This document shows, piece after piece, positions 1-7,141 of a stretch of 14,376 nt of DNA. A program made the translations under genes and the position numbers. Under the pieces are notes generated by a model that did no database searches, was not told the origin of the DNA, and saw nothing but the letters and a program-made list of their open reading frames with translations. Origin of the DNA: Actinomycetota bacterium (GTDB lineage: Bacteria; Actinomycetota; Thermoleophilia; RBG-16-64-13); assembly GCA_023488925.1 (NCBI GenBank), contig JAMDDA010000175.1:1-14376 (forward strand), in the 5' to 3' direction. Numbering within the stretch: the first letter of the stretch is position 1; each line of letters begins with the position of its first letter.

Positions 1-1
1 C

Positions 2-664
2 TTGTCTTTACCCGGCTGGGTGCGTGTACTGCTCCTCTGGGCCCACCTGGTGGGCATGGTGGCCTGGCTCGGTGCTATCGTCTTCGTTCACGTCGTCCAG
101 TCGCCGCGTATCGCGGGCCAGGGTATCCCCCGGGGATATCTCAAGTTGGCCTGGCCTTCCCTGGTAACCGTGGGAGGGTCCGGTCTGTTGCTCACCTTGA
201 ACGACGTGACCGCGCTCGGGACCATCCCCGATTCACGCTGGGGCCGTATCCTCCTCGGCAAGATTGCCGTCTACCTGGTCCTCGTAGGAGTGGCGACCCT
301 GGCCACGTTCGTCATCAGCCCCCGCCTGCGGCGGCTCGCCGACACGGCCGCCGGTCACCCGCTCAAGGCGCACGATCACTACAAGGCCGACGGCCGCGTC
401 ACCATCGCGTACGAAGGCCGGGTCTACGACGTGAGCACCAGCAAGCTCTGGCGGGAAGGGCGGCACGCCCGGCGACACGAGGCCTGGCGGGACTTGACCG
501 CCGAGATGGCCAACGCTCCCCACGGACCCGAGGTGTTGGAGCACTTCCCGGTGCTGCTGGGCGGGTCGGCCTCCACCCCTCGGCCGGTGCGGGCCTTCCT
601 GGTGCTGGCTTACAGCAACCTGGCCCTGGTGCTGCTGGTGCTCCTTCTGGTGGCCGCCTGGTAG
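2..664 (+). CDS. CopD-like membrane protein with a cytochrome b5-like haem-binding domain
   Basis: The predicted protein of 220 residues has hydrophobic segments at about 7-30, 47-67, 82-106 and 197-219. The first three, with the WGR/LLGK stretch near 80-87, resemble CopD-type membrane domains. Residues about 130-185 match the small cytochrome b5-like heme/steroid-binding family (COG4892 type): YEGRVYDVS, SKLW, GRHARRH, DLT, and APHGPEVLEHFP. His155/His159 and His174 are candidate haem ligands. The b5 domain lies in the loop before the last membrane segment. By inference this is a membrane haem protein in electron transfer or redox sensing; the partner is unknown. The TTG at position 2 may not be the true start, because the frame is open to the window edge, so the gene may be 5'-partial. 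Domain calls are fairly sure; function is not. Confidence 0.75.
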   Translation: MSLPGWVRVLLLWAHLVGMVAWLGAIVFVHVVQSPRIAGQGIPRGYLKLAWPSLVTVGGSGLLLTLNDVTALGTIPDSRWGRILLGKIAVYLVLVGVATLATFVISPRLRRLADTAAGHPLKAHDHYKADGRVTIAYEGRVYDVSTSKLWREGRHARRHEAWRDLTAEMANAPHGPEVLEHFPVLLGGSASTPRPVRAFLVLAYSNLALVLLVLLLVAAW

Positions 665-784
665 ATATCCGGTAGACGGGTTCGCTGGGCGGCGGTGGAG
701 CGTCCGGCGGCCGAACTCCGGGCGGCGGGAGATCGGGACGAAGCGGGCTTCTGGCCGCCGGCCCGCCGGGGCCCGGAGCCTGCC

Positions 785-813
785 TTGCCAACCACCGCCC
801 GAGACTCTAAACT
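785..813 (+). promoter_or_regulatory. Sigma-70-type promoter of tRNA-Thr(CGT)
   Basis: TTGCCA at 785-790 and TAAACT at 808-813 are separated by exactly 17 bases. The predicted transcription start is near 820, about 60 bases before the tRNA. The match and position make this the likely tRNA promoter; it is not experimentally shown. Confidence 0.7.
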
Positions 814-880
814 AGACGCCCGCGCCGCGGCTGCGCCGGCGGCGCACCGCTCCGGCTCTGCGGAGTCTACAGCCTCATAG

Positions 881-953
881 GCCGACGTAGCTCAGTTGGT
901 AGAGCAGCTCACTCGTAATGAGCAGGTCAGGGGTTCGAGTCCCCTCGTCGGCT
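881..953 (+). tRNA. tRNA-Thr, anticodon CGT
   Basis: A full cloverleaf can be drawn. The acceptor arms are GCCGACG/CGTCGGC, the D arm GCTC/GAGC, the anticodon stem GCTCA/TGAGC with loop CTCGTAA (anticodon CGT, reading ACG), and the T arm AGGGG-TTCGAGT-CCCCT. The discriminator is T and CCA is not encoded. It stands alone, away from the tRNA cluster at 7836-8516, and borders a region of degraded mobile and accessory DNA. Confidence 0.95.
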
Positions 954-1099
954 TAGTCTCCTGGAGACCGGGCTCCCCGGGGGCCGCTTGGTGATCGAGC
1001 CACGCCCCCAAACGTCAGGTGGCGTTGCGCCTTCCAAGGGATACAGCCTCGACGCCATCCTCCCGGCGCCGCGCGTTGCTGCCCGCGCGGTGCGTGCCG

Positions 1100-1141
1100 C
1101 GGGAAGGGTTGAGCTACCGGCGGGAAGGGTTGAGCTACCGG
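1100..1141. repeat. Perfect 21-bp tandem duplication over the hepT stop codon
   Basis: Two identical adjacent 21-bp units occupy 1100-1120 and 1121-1141. The second contains the hepT stop codon (TAG at 1137-1135, minus strand). The duplication therefore lies at and beyond the 3' end of hepT and does not change the protein. Confidence 0.9.
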
Positions 1142-1554
1142 CGTTCCAGAAACGCGAGGATCTCCCGGGTGTACACAGGGAACAGACCGAGCGCCATGTG
1201 GATCGAGGCGAAGACCTGCCCGTCGTCCAAAGCCTCGTACTGGTGCACCAGGCGGTCACGGAGCCCGGCCGAGGGCGCAAGCGCCCTGGCCAGATCCTCG
1301 TCGATCGCGCCGAGTCGGGCCACGCTCCAGAACGATTCGAAGTAGCTATCCGGCACCTGCCCGGATTCCGCGGCGAGGTGCGTGTTGATGTCGGTCGCCA
1401 CCTCCACGACAAGCTGCAGGAGGCGTTCGATCGCGCGGCCCCGCGTGAGATCCGGCTGGTACTCCCGCAGGTCGGCAGGCCGCAGAGCGCGGAGTTCGGC
1501 CAGGTAGTCGGCCAACGCTTCGAGCTTGCGCTCCACCACCTCGACGCGAACCAT
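1135..1554 (-). CDS. hepT: HepT-like HEPN toxin (putative RNase of an MNT/HEPN toxin-antitoxin pair)
   Basis: This 139-residue alpha-helical protein carries the HEPN signature R-X4-H-X-Y as RDRLVHQY (Arg99, His104, Tyr106) near the C-terminus, as in DUF86/HepT proteins. In characterised pairs HepT is an RNase toxin, and the MntA nucleotidyltransferase silences it by AMPylating the motif tyrosine. The ATG at 1554 is preceded by AGGTG at a 5-base spacing. It lies 8 bases after the stop of the intended mntA frame, so the two genes form a tight operon. The toxin looks intact, including its catalytic motif, whereas its partner is frameshifted. In the current sequence the shifted mntA frame runs through without a stop into hepT, so a 302-residue MntA-HepT fusion could also be made. 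The family assignment is strong; activity is unknown. Confidence 0.85.
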   Translation of the reverse strand: MVRVEVVERKLEALADYLAELRALRPADLREYQPDLTRGRAIERLLQLVVEVATDINTHLAAESGQVPDSYFESFWSVARLGAIDEDLARALAPSAGLRDRLVHQYEALDDGQVFASIHMALGLFPVYTREILAFLERR

Positions 1555-1562
1555 CAATTCAC

Positions 1563-2043
1563 CTACCGTGCGGCCAGGGCGCCGAGCTTCGCCCGACGCA
1601 GCGCGTAGATTGGCGCTGCGCCGAAGAACAGCTTGAGCGCCTTGAGACGCAATTCTTCCTCCAGACCTGCGCGGCCGGGAACCAAGGGTCGAGTGCGATT
1701 TCTCGGTCTGGCTGAACAGCTCCAGACCTGCGCGGCCGGGAACCAAGGTCATGCCGTGAGTCATGATCTCGACCTGAAGGAGCGGCGGAGCCGTGGCCAG
1801 GTCGACCATACGGAAGATCAGCCCGGGGAAACGTTCGTAGAGGACTTCTTCCAGGCGGCGCAGGGCGGGCCCGCAGCCGGTGCCGACCGCTTCGGGGGTG
1901 AGGAGGACGGCCAGATCTGCGTCGCTGTCGGGGCGGGTCCGGGAGTCCGCACGCGAGCCGAACAAACGCGCGAAACGCAGGCCGGGTTCCTGGCTCAACG
2001 TTTCCGCCAAGAGTCGGGCCAGGTCGGTGTGCAGGGTGTCCAC
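1563..2043 (-). pseudogene. mntA: MntA-like nucleotidyltransferase antitoxin, frameshifted by a repeat-bounded 61-bp insertion
   Basis: Start is GTG at 2043, with GGGAGG six bases upstream. Residues 29-43 hold the minimal nucleotidyltransferase motif GS-X10-DXD (FGSRADS...PDSDADL), with a further acidic residue at Asp81 (MVDL). After about residue 107 the frame breaks. Identical 29-bp repeats at 1720-1748 and 1659-1687 are 61 bases apart, and 61 is not a multiple of three. Removing one repeat plus the spacer gives a natural tail (LEEELRLKALKLFFG...) ending in TAG at 1565-1563, immediately before the hepT ribosome-binding site. By hand count that tail has about 77% GC at third codon positions, against about 47% for the frame now read. 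As written, the reading frame continues into hepT with no stop. The catalytic part is complete, so partial function is possible. Confidence 0.8.
1659..1748. repeat. 29-bp direct repeats inside mntA (1659-1687 and 1720-1748)
   Basis: The two copies are identical over 29 bases and separated by 32 unique bases. Recombination between them would delete 61 bp and restore the mntA frame. The repeat begins CTCCAGACCTG and ends GGAACCAAGG on the plus strand. Confidence 0.95.
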
Positions 2044-2131
2044 CTCGTGCCTCCCGGGAGAGGATGGCGCCGGGGGTTGTAGTGCTACGGCTAATGTTGC
2101 AACGTGGTGTGGGTCTTCGTTCAAATGGATA

Positions 2132-2219
2132 GGGGCGACGCCACGTGCCCGGACGCTGAGGAGCCCGCATGACGCCGAGCCCCTCAGCGACGGGGGCGAC
2201 GCCGCGTGCCCGGACGCTG
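2132..2219. repeat. 27-bp direct repeat pair flanking a short inverted repeat
   Basis: Copies at 2132-2158 and 2193-2219 (GGGGCGACGCC...CGGACGCTG) differ at one base. Between them GCTGAGG (from 2155) is matched by CCTCAGC (near 2182-2188). The pair lies upstream of mntA, between it and the transposase scrap. I see no gene in 2044-2248. It may be the remains of another small element. Confidence 0.7.
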
Positions 2220-2248
2220 GGCGGCATTGGCGGTAGCTGGTTTGGGTT

Positions 2249-2402
2249 GCTGATGGCCACGCTGCGTGAGGCAAGGAGGACCGTGCATTTCTCCGAGCGA
2301 AACTCCGCAGCTCTGGTCGGTGTTGATGATGTGCGGGGCACCGTAGCGCCGCGGAGCCCCTTCGGGCGCGTCGAGGCAGAAGGAGGAGTCGAGCCTGTTC
2401 GA
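2249..2402 (-). pseudogene. Fragment of an IS3-family transposase (OrfB, integrase core)
   Basis: Reading down the minus strand from 2402, one frame gives SNRLDSSFCLDAPEGAPRRY followed by GAPHIINTDQ. This resembles the IS3-family OrfB region around the second catalytic Asp (SNTLD..FC.EALEEAL.RYG.P.IFNTDQGSQFT). Just after NTDQ the similarity jumps to another frame, EFRSEKCTVLLASRSVAIS, matching the next part of the family (QFTSE.FT.VLLA.GVAIS). Only about 50 codons remain, with a frame break near 2315 and no recognisable OrfA, C-terminus or terminal inverted repeats. This is a dead scrap, not a functional element. Confidence 0.7.
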
Positions 2403-2820
2403 GGCTCCGAAGGGCCCACCCGTCGGCGCGCCTCTGTCCACAAGGTCGAACAGGTCGCCGAGGCCGAGGTCACGTAGGGCCGTGTTCAAAGTCCCCGACC
2501 CGATGTTGCTCACAACCGCCTTCCGGAGGCCCAGCCCCTGCGGCGGAGGTGTCTCCGCGGCGCTCCCCGGCAGGCATACCGGGCGGGAACATACTCCCCG
2601 GTACGCATAATCCGGAAGAGCGCCGCGGGCCGTGCCGCCGGTACCGGCCCGCAGGGCGTCAGATCAAGGGCGCAAGGGCCGCCCGGCCTTGCCGTGCTCT
2701 GTCCGCCCTGAGCAGAACCGCGTCCACCAGCACGGGGATGGTGGACACGAGAACGACGGTCTCCGGCGAAGGAGCGATCGCCACGAGCCCGCCGCCGACG
2801 GAACCGATCGGCACCCCCGG
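2403..2820. other. No recognisable gene
   Basis: Short open frames exist on both strands, but none has a recognisable domain or a convincing ribosome-binding site. A minus-strand frame at about 2659-2820 encodes a hydrophobic stretch (VVLVSTIPVLVDAVLL) that could be the residue of a membrane protein, but I cannot name it. The region lies between an IS scrap and a repeat element and is probably decayed DNA. Confidence 0.4.
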
Positions 2821-2932
2821 CAGGCCGTTGAAGAGCCCGGGATCACGCCGGGCTCGCTCCCGGCCGAGTGCCAATATCGAGCGATTACTATTCGTCCGTA
2901 AATGGGCGGCCAGGGCCTTGTTCAGCAGTCTG
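2821..2932. repeat. Degenerate copy (E3) of the ~115-bp palindromic element
   Basis: The first 29 bases (2821-2849, starting CAGGCCGTTGAAGAGCCCGG) are identical to 10818-10846. The right end (GGCGGCCAGGGCC...TTCAGCAGTCTG) matches the right end of the copy at 9388-9504. The middle (CGGCCGAGTGCCAATAT) also resembles that copy (CGGCCGAGAGCCAAGAT). The internal inverted repeat is eroded. The right terminus overlaps the end of the decayed sensor gene and supplies its final TGA. Confidence 0.75.
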
Positions 2933-3615
2933 ATAAGTCGGCTTCCAGCTGCGCGTAGCAATCAGGCATATACCGTGACTAAACTCAACTTCGGAATGAT
3001 CGCGGCCATAAGCTTCCACTTGCTCCCAGTAACCTTGGTCATCCCTGATTTTCTTGCAGTAGCTACAGATGGGCAACAGGCCACTCATGGTGCTTATCTC
3101 ACTCCGAGCCAGCTCCAGAGCGTTCTTCTCTTCCTGCAATAAGGCATTCTTAACGAGCACGAGCGTTTAGTATTGTCGGCGGGAAGCTTCGAGTGCATAG
3201 GATACCGCGCCCGTAAACAACAAGGAAACTAGCGCTTAGATACCGCCTACCCGGCCATAGTAGTATGTGCCCAGATTACCAGGATTGAGAATGATCACAG
3301 ATAAGGCTAACCAGACGGTCGCGTATCAAAAGGTGCCATCTCGCTTTCCCAATAAGAACATGAATATCGGCGGCCAGATAAGCAACCAGCGCAATACTGT
3401 GCCGTCTCCACCGCATATGTAGACTTCATGCTGTAAGGTTATACTAATCAGCCCGAGGAACAGCCTATACATCAGCCTGTCAGCTGAGTATACCCTAATA
3501 CCCACGAATCCGGCCATATAAATACTGGCAACCAGTATATCGGCTACCGCCTCTATAGATCTCCTTTACAAATATCAACCAAGGTAAGCCCAATACCAAC
3601 AGAAGAAGAAAGCGC
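2922..3615 (-). pseudogene. Decayed membrane sensor/signalling gene (multi-TM N-terminus, ICSYCKKIRDD C-terminal motif)
   Basis: One minus-strand frame can be followed from about 3565 to 2967 through three in-frame stops: TGA at 3328-3326, TAA at 3238-3236 and TAA at 3169-3167. It encodes hydrophobic segments (MAGFVGIRVYSADRLMYRLF, WPPIFMFLLGKRDGTF, then LALSVIIL and ALVSLLFTGAVSYAL), a short coiled linker (LLQEEKNALELARSE), and the motif LPICSYCKKIRDDQGYW...EFSHGIC found at the C-terminus of many bacterial sensor proteins. The TGA falls where TGG (Trp) is expected. After SHGIC a one-base loss near 2966 shifts the frame; the family ending continues as PDCYAQLEADLSDC and TGA at 2924-2922. Upstream of 3568 the frame breaks again (a candidate segment is FLLLLVLGLPWLIFV), so the 5' end is approximate. 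Base composition is clearly more AT-rich than the surroundings, suggesting acquired DNA. No catalytic domain is visible. Confidence 0.75.
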
Positions 3616-3929
3616 GATGCACAAATATACAAAGCGCCGCTTTGTGGTTCGCTCTATATCTGCCGTTTCCAGCTCACTCTTTCGCGTGCGGTTTCAGACA
3701 CTGGCTGCGCAACCATCCCGCCCCGCTGTCTGCCGCCGGCCGCCAGCGGGTCGCCTGGGCGAACCGTGAGCAGCCGTCGTTTCTCCGTCCCACACTATGT
3801 TACCCTCCCGGGCAGCATGTTTTCTCGTTGCACCCCATACCCTCTTGCCGCGGGGCGGATGATGGGCTCCCCCGCACGATCTTCGGAACCGCGTTCACCG
3901 GCCCCCCAGCGGGGAAACGAGAGGCCCAT
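3616..3929. other. Gap before the hybrid kinase; no gene supported
   Basis: Composition changes here from AT-richer (before about 3660) to the GC-rich background. The kinase frame is open upstream to an ATG at 3642, but the extra 96 residues have no domain or signal character and no ribosome-binding site, so I treat them as untranslated. No convincing promoter pair was found; TATGTT at 3796-3801 is a lone weak -10 candidate. Confidence 0.4.
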
Positions 3930-6900
3930 GTGCGGATCCTGAAACGAATAGGGCTGCTGGAGGCGTTTCTGCTGTTCGTCGCCGCCTCGTTCGTTGTCGA
4001 TACGGGGCTCAGCTACCGGGCCTTCATGTCCGCGGGCGAGCAAGTGAGCGAAGAGGTGCTGGCCCAGGCCTCCATAACGATTGCCTCTGGTGTCAGCCAG
4101 CTGCAGCGCGAGACCGAAGCTCTTCTCCTGCGGGCGGCCGGCACGGGAGCCGGGCCGGGCATCGACTTCCGCGACACCGCCGGCACGAATGCGTTCCTCA
4201 TGTGGTACATGCGGGCGCACGACTACATCACGTCGGTGAATTACGGCGATGCGCTGGGCAACGGCTACCTCCTCCTCTGGGACCAAGGCCGCTGGCGTAA
4301 CCGCATCAAGGAGGCGACGAAGGCGGGAGTGGTCACCTGGGCGGAGCTCGACGACCGCGGGAACGTCGTCTCCCGCGAGGTGCGGAAGGACGACTACGAC
4401 CCCCGGGAGCGGCCCTGGTACGTCCTCGCGACGGCGGCCGCGGGAATCCAGTGGAGTGCGCCCTATGTCTTTCGTACCACCCGTGATCCGGGGATCACCG
4501 CGTCGGCGCGGGTCGACTCGGGAAAGGGCGACATCGTGCGGGTGGTGGGCGTGGATGTCATGCTCAAAGACATCTCCCGCCTGCTGGCGGAGCTGAAGCA
4601 GCAGAAGCCCGAGCTGGCCGTCTACATCGTGGCGAATGGCGGGCAGGTCTTGGCCTCGTCGGAGGAGGAGGGCTTCCTCCCCTACCTGCGGAAGGACTCC
4701 CCGCAGTTGCCCACGCTCTCCGACCCCGGCTTCGAGACCCTGCGGGCCGCCGTGGAGGCTTTTCGCAGAAGCGAGGGCGGCTTCGGGTCGGTCGACTCCG
4801 CGGGCAAGAGGTTCTATAGCGTTGCCCGGCCGGTCGGTCTCTCCAAGAACATGGGCCTGTCCATGGTATTGCTGGTCCCGCGGGACTCGCTCCTCTCCTT
4901 CCTCGAGTACGCCGGAACACTCAAGATGCTGTTGTTCGTGGTGTTCACGGGGGCATTGGGCGCCTTCTTCGTGACCCGGTATCTCACCCCGCTCCGGCGG
5001 TTGACCGCGGCGATCCGCGCGTTCGGGTCCGGTTCGTACGTGCCGGTTCGTTCCAGTGATCGGGAAGACGAGGTGGGCGTGCTCGTCTCGGAGTTCGGCC
5101 GGATGGCCGACGATCTCTCGAGACGGCAGGAGGAGCTCGTCGAATCGGAGGCCCGCTACCGCAACCTCTTCGAATCGGTTCAGGACGGCGTGTTCCAGGC
5201 AGACGAGAAGGGTCTCTTCACGCGGGCGAACCGGGCCCTCGCCGACATGCTCGGCTTTGCCGCTCCCGAAGAGCTCATCGGTCGGCAGACCGCCGAGTTC
5301 TGGGAGGACGCCGCCGAGAGGCGGGAGTTCCTGGCCGAGCTCCAGGCGCACAAGGCGGTCCGGGCCTACCGGATCCGGGTGAAGAAGCGGGACGGCACGC
5401 CTGTCATCCTCGAGGCGTCGGTGGTACGGGTCGAAGGTCCGGCGGGAGAGTTCAAGGGCACGGAGGGGATCCTGCGGGACGTGACCGAGGCGGTCCGCGC
5501 GGCGGACGCCTTGCGCCGCGCGGCCGACGAGTGGCGCACCACCTTCGACTCGATGTCCGATTTCGTGTCGGTCCACGACAACGACTACCGCATCCTGAAG
5601 GTGAACCGGGCGATGGCGGAGTTCTTCGGCGCCGAACCCGCCGACCTCCTCGGGAAGAGGTGCCACGAGCTCTACCACGGCACGGATTTTCCCTGCGACC
5701 GCTGTCCGTTCCCGGAGACGGCGCGGACCGGTGAGGCGGTGATGGTGGAGATCGACGACCCGCATCTGGGCATCCCGCTTCTCATCACCACCTCGCCCCT
5801 CGTGGGAGAGGATGGCCGGCCGCGGGGATGCGTGCACGTGGCCCGTGACCTCTCCGAGCGGCGCCGCCTGGAAGAACAGCTGCGGCAGGCGCAGAAGATG
5901 GAAGCGGTGGGGCGTCTGGCCGGAGGCGTGGCGCACGACTTCAACAACATGCTGAGTGTCATCCTGGGTTACACCAATGAGGTCCTCGAGCGGCTGGAGC
6001 CCACCGGCCCCATCTACGACGATCTGCTGGAGGTCCGTGCGGCGGCCGAGCGTTCGGCCAATCTCACCCGGCAGCTGTTGGCCTTCTCGCGCCGGCAGCC
6101 CGTAGAGCCGAAGGTGATCGATCTGAAAGAGCGGCTGCAGGCCATGGAGGGCATGCTCCGCCGCACCCTGGGCGAGGATATCGCCGTCTTTCTCGACGTG
6201 GCGCCGGATCTGTGGCCGGTACGTCTGGACCCTGCCCAGTTCGATCAGGTGGTGGCCAACCTGGCGGTGAATGCCCGCGACGCCATGCCGGAGGGCGGCC
6301 GCCTGCTGCTGCAGGCAGGGAATGTGACCGTGGGTGTGTCGGAGCGTACCGGAGCCGGCGGCCTGCCGGCCGGCGAGTATGTCGTGCTGGCGGTGGCCGA
6401 CGATGGGGAGGGCATGGACCAGGAGACCCGCGACCATGCCTTCGAGCCCTTCTTCACGACCAAGCACGAGACCGGCGGGACCGGCCTGGGCCTGGCCACC
6501 GTGTACGGCATAGTGCGCCAGAACGATGGATTCGTCGGTGTGGAGAGCGCACCAGGCGAGGGTACGACGATCACCATCCACTTCCCGCGCTGGTGCGGCG
6601 GCCAGCCGCAACCCGAGCCTCCGCGGGCTGTGGCGGTGTCCGCTGGGCACGAAACCGTGCTGTTGGTGGAAGACGAGCGGCAGGTTCGGCGCCTGGCGCA
6701 GACCATCCTGGAGCGCCTCGGCTACACGGTGCTCGCCGTCGGGAGGCCCGAAGAGGCGCTGCACCTGGGCGCGTCCCACCCGGGTGATATAGATCTGCTG
6801 CTCACAGATGTCGTGATGCCCGGGATGAACGGCCAAGAACTCGCGGTGCGGGTGAAAGATCTGCGCCCCGGGCTACGAGTGCTGTACATGTCCGGGTACC

Positions 6901-7016
6901 CGGCGAAGGCCATCACCCATCGGGGGATCCTGGACGAGGGCGTCAGCTTCCTGGAGAAACCGTTTACCCCGGAGGGGCTGGCCCGGAAGGTCCGCGAGGT
7001 TCTGGACCGCGGGTAG
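3930..7016 (+). CDS. Membrane-bound hybrid sensor histidine kinase (dCache-HAMP-PAS-PAS-HisKA-HATPase-REC)
   Basis: A protein of 1028 residues from GTG at 3930, with GAGAGG just upstream; this start puts the first membrane helix at about residues 8-28. An extracytoplasmic region (about 30-330) with DYDPRERPWY is typical of dCache_1 ligand sensors. TM2 is at about 331-351, followed by HAMP (352-404), PAS1 (about 408-525) and PAS2 (about 533-645), the latter with Cys578, Cys589 and Cys592 (KRCHELYHG, PCDRCPF). The HisKA H-box is VAHDFNNMLS with phospho-acceptor His669. The ATPase shows N-box NLAVNARDAM (Asn781), DDGEGMD (Asp824), FEPFFTTK and GTGLGLATVYGIV. The C-terminal receiver (about 908-1028) has acceptor Asp960 (LLTDVVMPGMNG) and SFLEKPF. 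All catalytic residues are present. The signal is unknown. No output regulator or co-transcribed gene is adjacent, so the phosphate may pass to a distant partner. Confidence 0.93.
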   Translation: MRILKRIGLLEAFLLFVAASFVVDTGLSYRAFMSAGEQVSEEVLAQASITIASGVSQLQRETEALLLRAAGTGAGPGIDFRDTAGTNAFLMWYMRAHDYITSVNYGDALGNGYLLLWDQGRWRNRIKEATKAGVVTWAELDDRGNVVSREVRKDDYDPRERPWYVLATAAAGIQWSAPYVFRTTRDPGITASARVDSGKGDIVRVVGVDVMLKDISRLLAELKQQKPELAVYIVANGGQVLASSEEEGFLPYLRKDSPQLPTLSDPGFETLRAAVEAFRRSEGGFGSVDSAGKRFYSVARPVGLSKNMGLSMVLLVPRDSLLSFLEYAGTLKMLLFVVFTGALGAFFVTRYLTPLRRLTAAIRAFGSGSYVPVRSSDREDEVGVLVSEFGRMADDLSRRQEELVESEARYRNLFESVQDGVFQADEKGLFTRANRALADMLGFAAPEELIGRQTAEFWEDAAERREFLAELQAHKAVRAYRIRVKKRDGTPVILEASVVRVEGPAGEFKGTEGILRDVTEAVRAADALRRAADEWRTTFDSMSDFVSVHDNDYRILKVNRAMAEFFGAEPADLLGKRCHELYHGTDFPCDRCPFPETARTGEAVMVEIDDPHLGIPLLITTSPLVGEDGRPRGCVHVARDLSERRRLEEQLRQAQKMEAVGRLAGGVAHDFNNMLSVILGYTNEVLERLEPTGPIYDDLLEVRAAAERSANLTRQLLAFSRRQPVEPKVIDLKERLQAMEGMLRRTLGEDIAVFLDVAPDLWPVRLDPAQFDQVVANLAVNARDAMPEGGRLLLQAGNVTVGVSERTGAGGLPAGEYVVLAVADDGEGMDQETRDHAFEPFFTTKHETGGTGLGLATVYGIVRQNDGFVGVESAPGEGTTITIHFPRWCGGQPQPEPPRAVAVSAGHETVLLVEDERQVRRLAQTILERLGYTVLAVGRPEEALHLGASHPGDIDLLLTDVVMPGMNGQELAVRVKDLRPGLRVLYMSGYPAKAITHRGILDEGVSFLEKPFTPEGLARKVREVLDRG

Positions 7017-7021
7017 GGGCC

Positions 7022-7114
7022 GGCCGCCCAGGAGTCCCGGGCCGCCGCAGGGGTGCGGCCGCCGCAGGGGTCCCGGGCCGCCCAGGGGATCCCGGGCCGC
7101 CCAACGGGTCCCCG
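7022..7114. repeat. Five imperfect tandem repeats of 17-20 bp
   Basis: Units at 7022-7039, 7040-7056, 7057-7075, 7076-7094 and 7095-7114 all begin GGCCGCC and follow the pattern GGCCGCCCAGGGGTCCCG. They start six bases after the kinase stop codon. Copies differ by small substitutions and length changes, as in a minisatellite. Confidence 0.8.
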
Positions 7115-7141
7115 ACCACCGCCCGCGCCAATCGGCGCTGC

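Noticed and set aside
1100..1141. CRISPR-like or regulatory direct-repeat array
   Set aside because: Only two adjacent copies with no spacer; this is a simple tandem duplication.
2659..2961. Minus-strand 100-codon open frame with a hydrophobic stretch
   Set aside because: Its N-terminal third is read from repeat element E3 and the pseudogene end; no ribosome-binding site or family is recognisable.
3642..3929. N-terminal extension of the hybrid kinase from the ATG at 3642
   Set aside because: The 96 extra residues lack a signal or domain and a ribosome-binding site and would bury the first membrane helix; GTG at 3930 fits the family better.
3795..6836. Very long minus-strand open frame opposite the hybrid kinase
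   Set aside because: It is the antisense shadow of a GC-rich gene. The sense frame has complete kinase and receiver motifs, while the antisense product is low-complexity and without domains.
7022..7114. CRISPR array after the kinase
   Set aside because: Units are contiguous, imperfect and 17-20 bp long, with no unique spacers and no cas genes.
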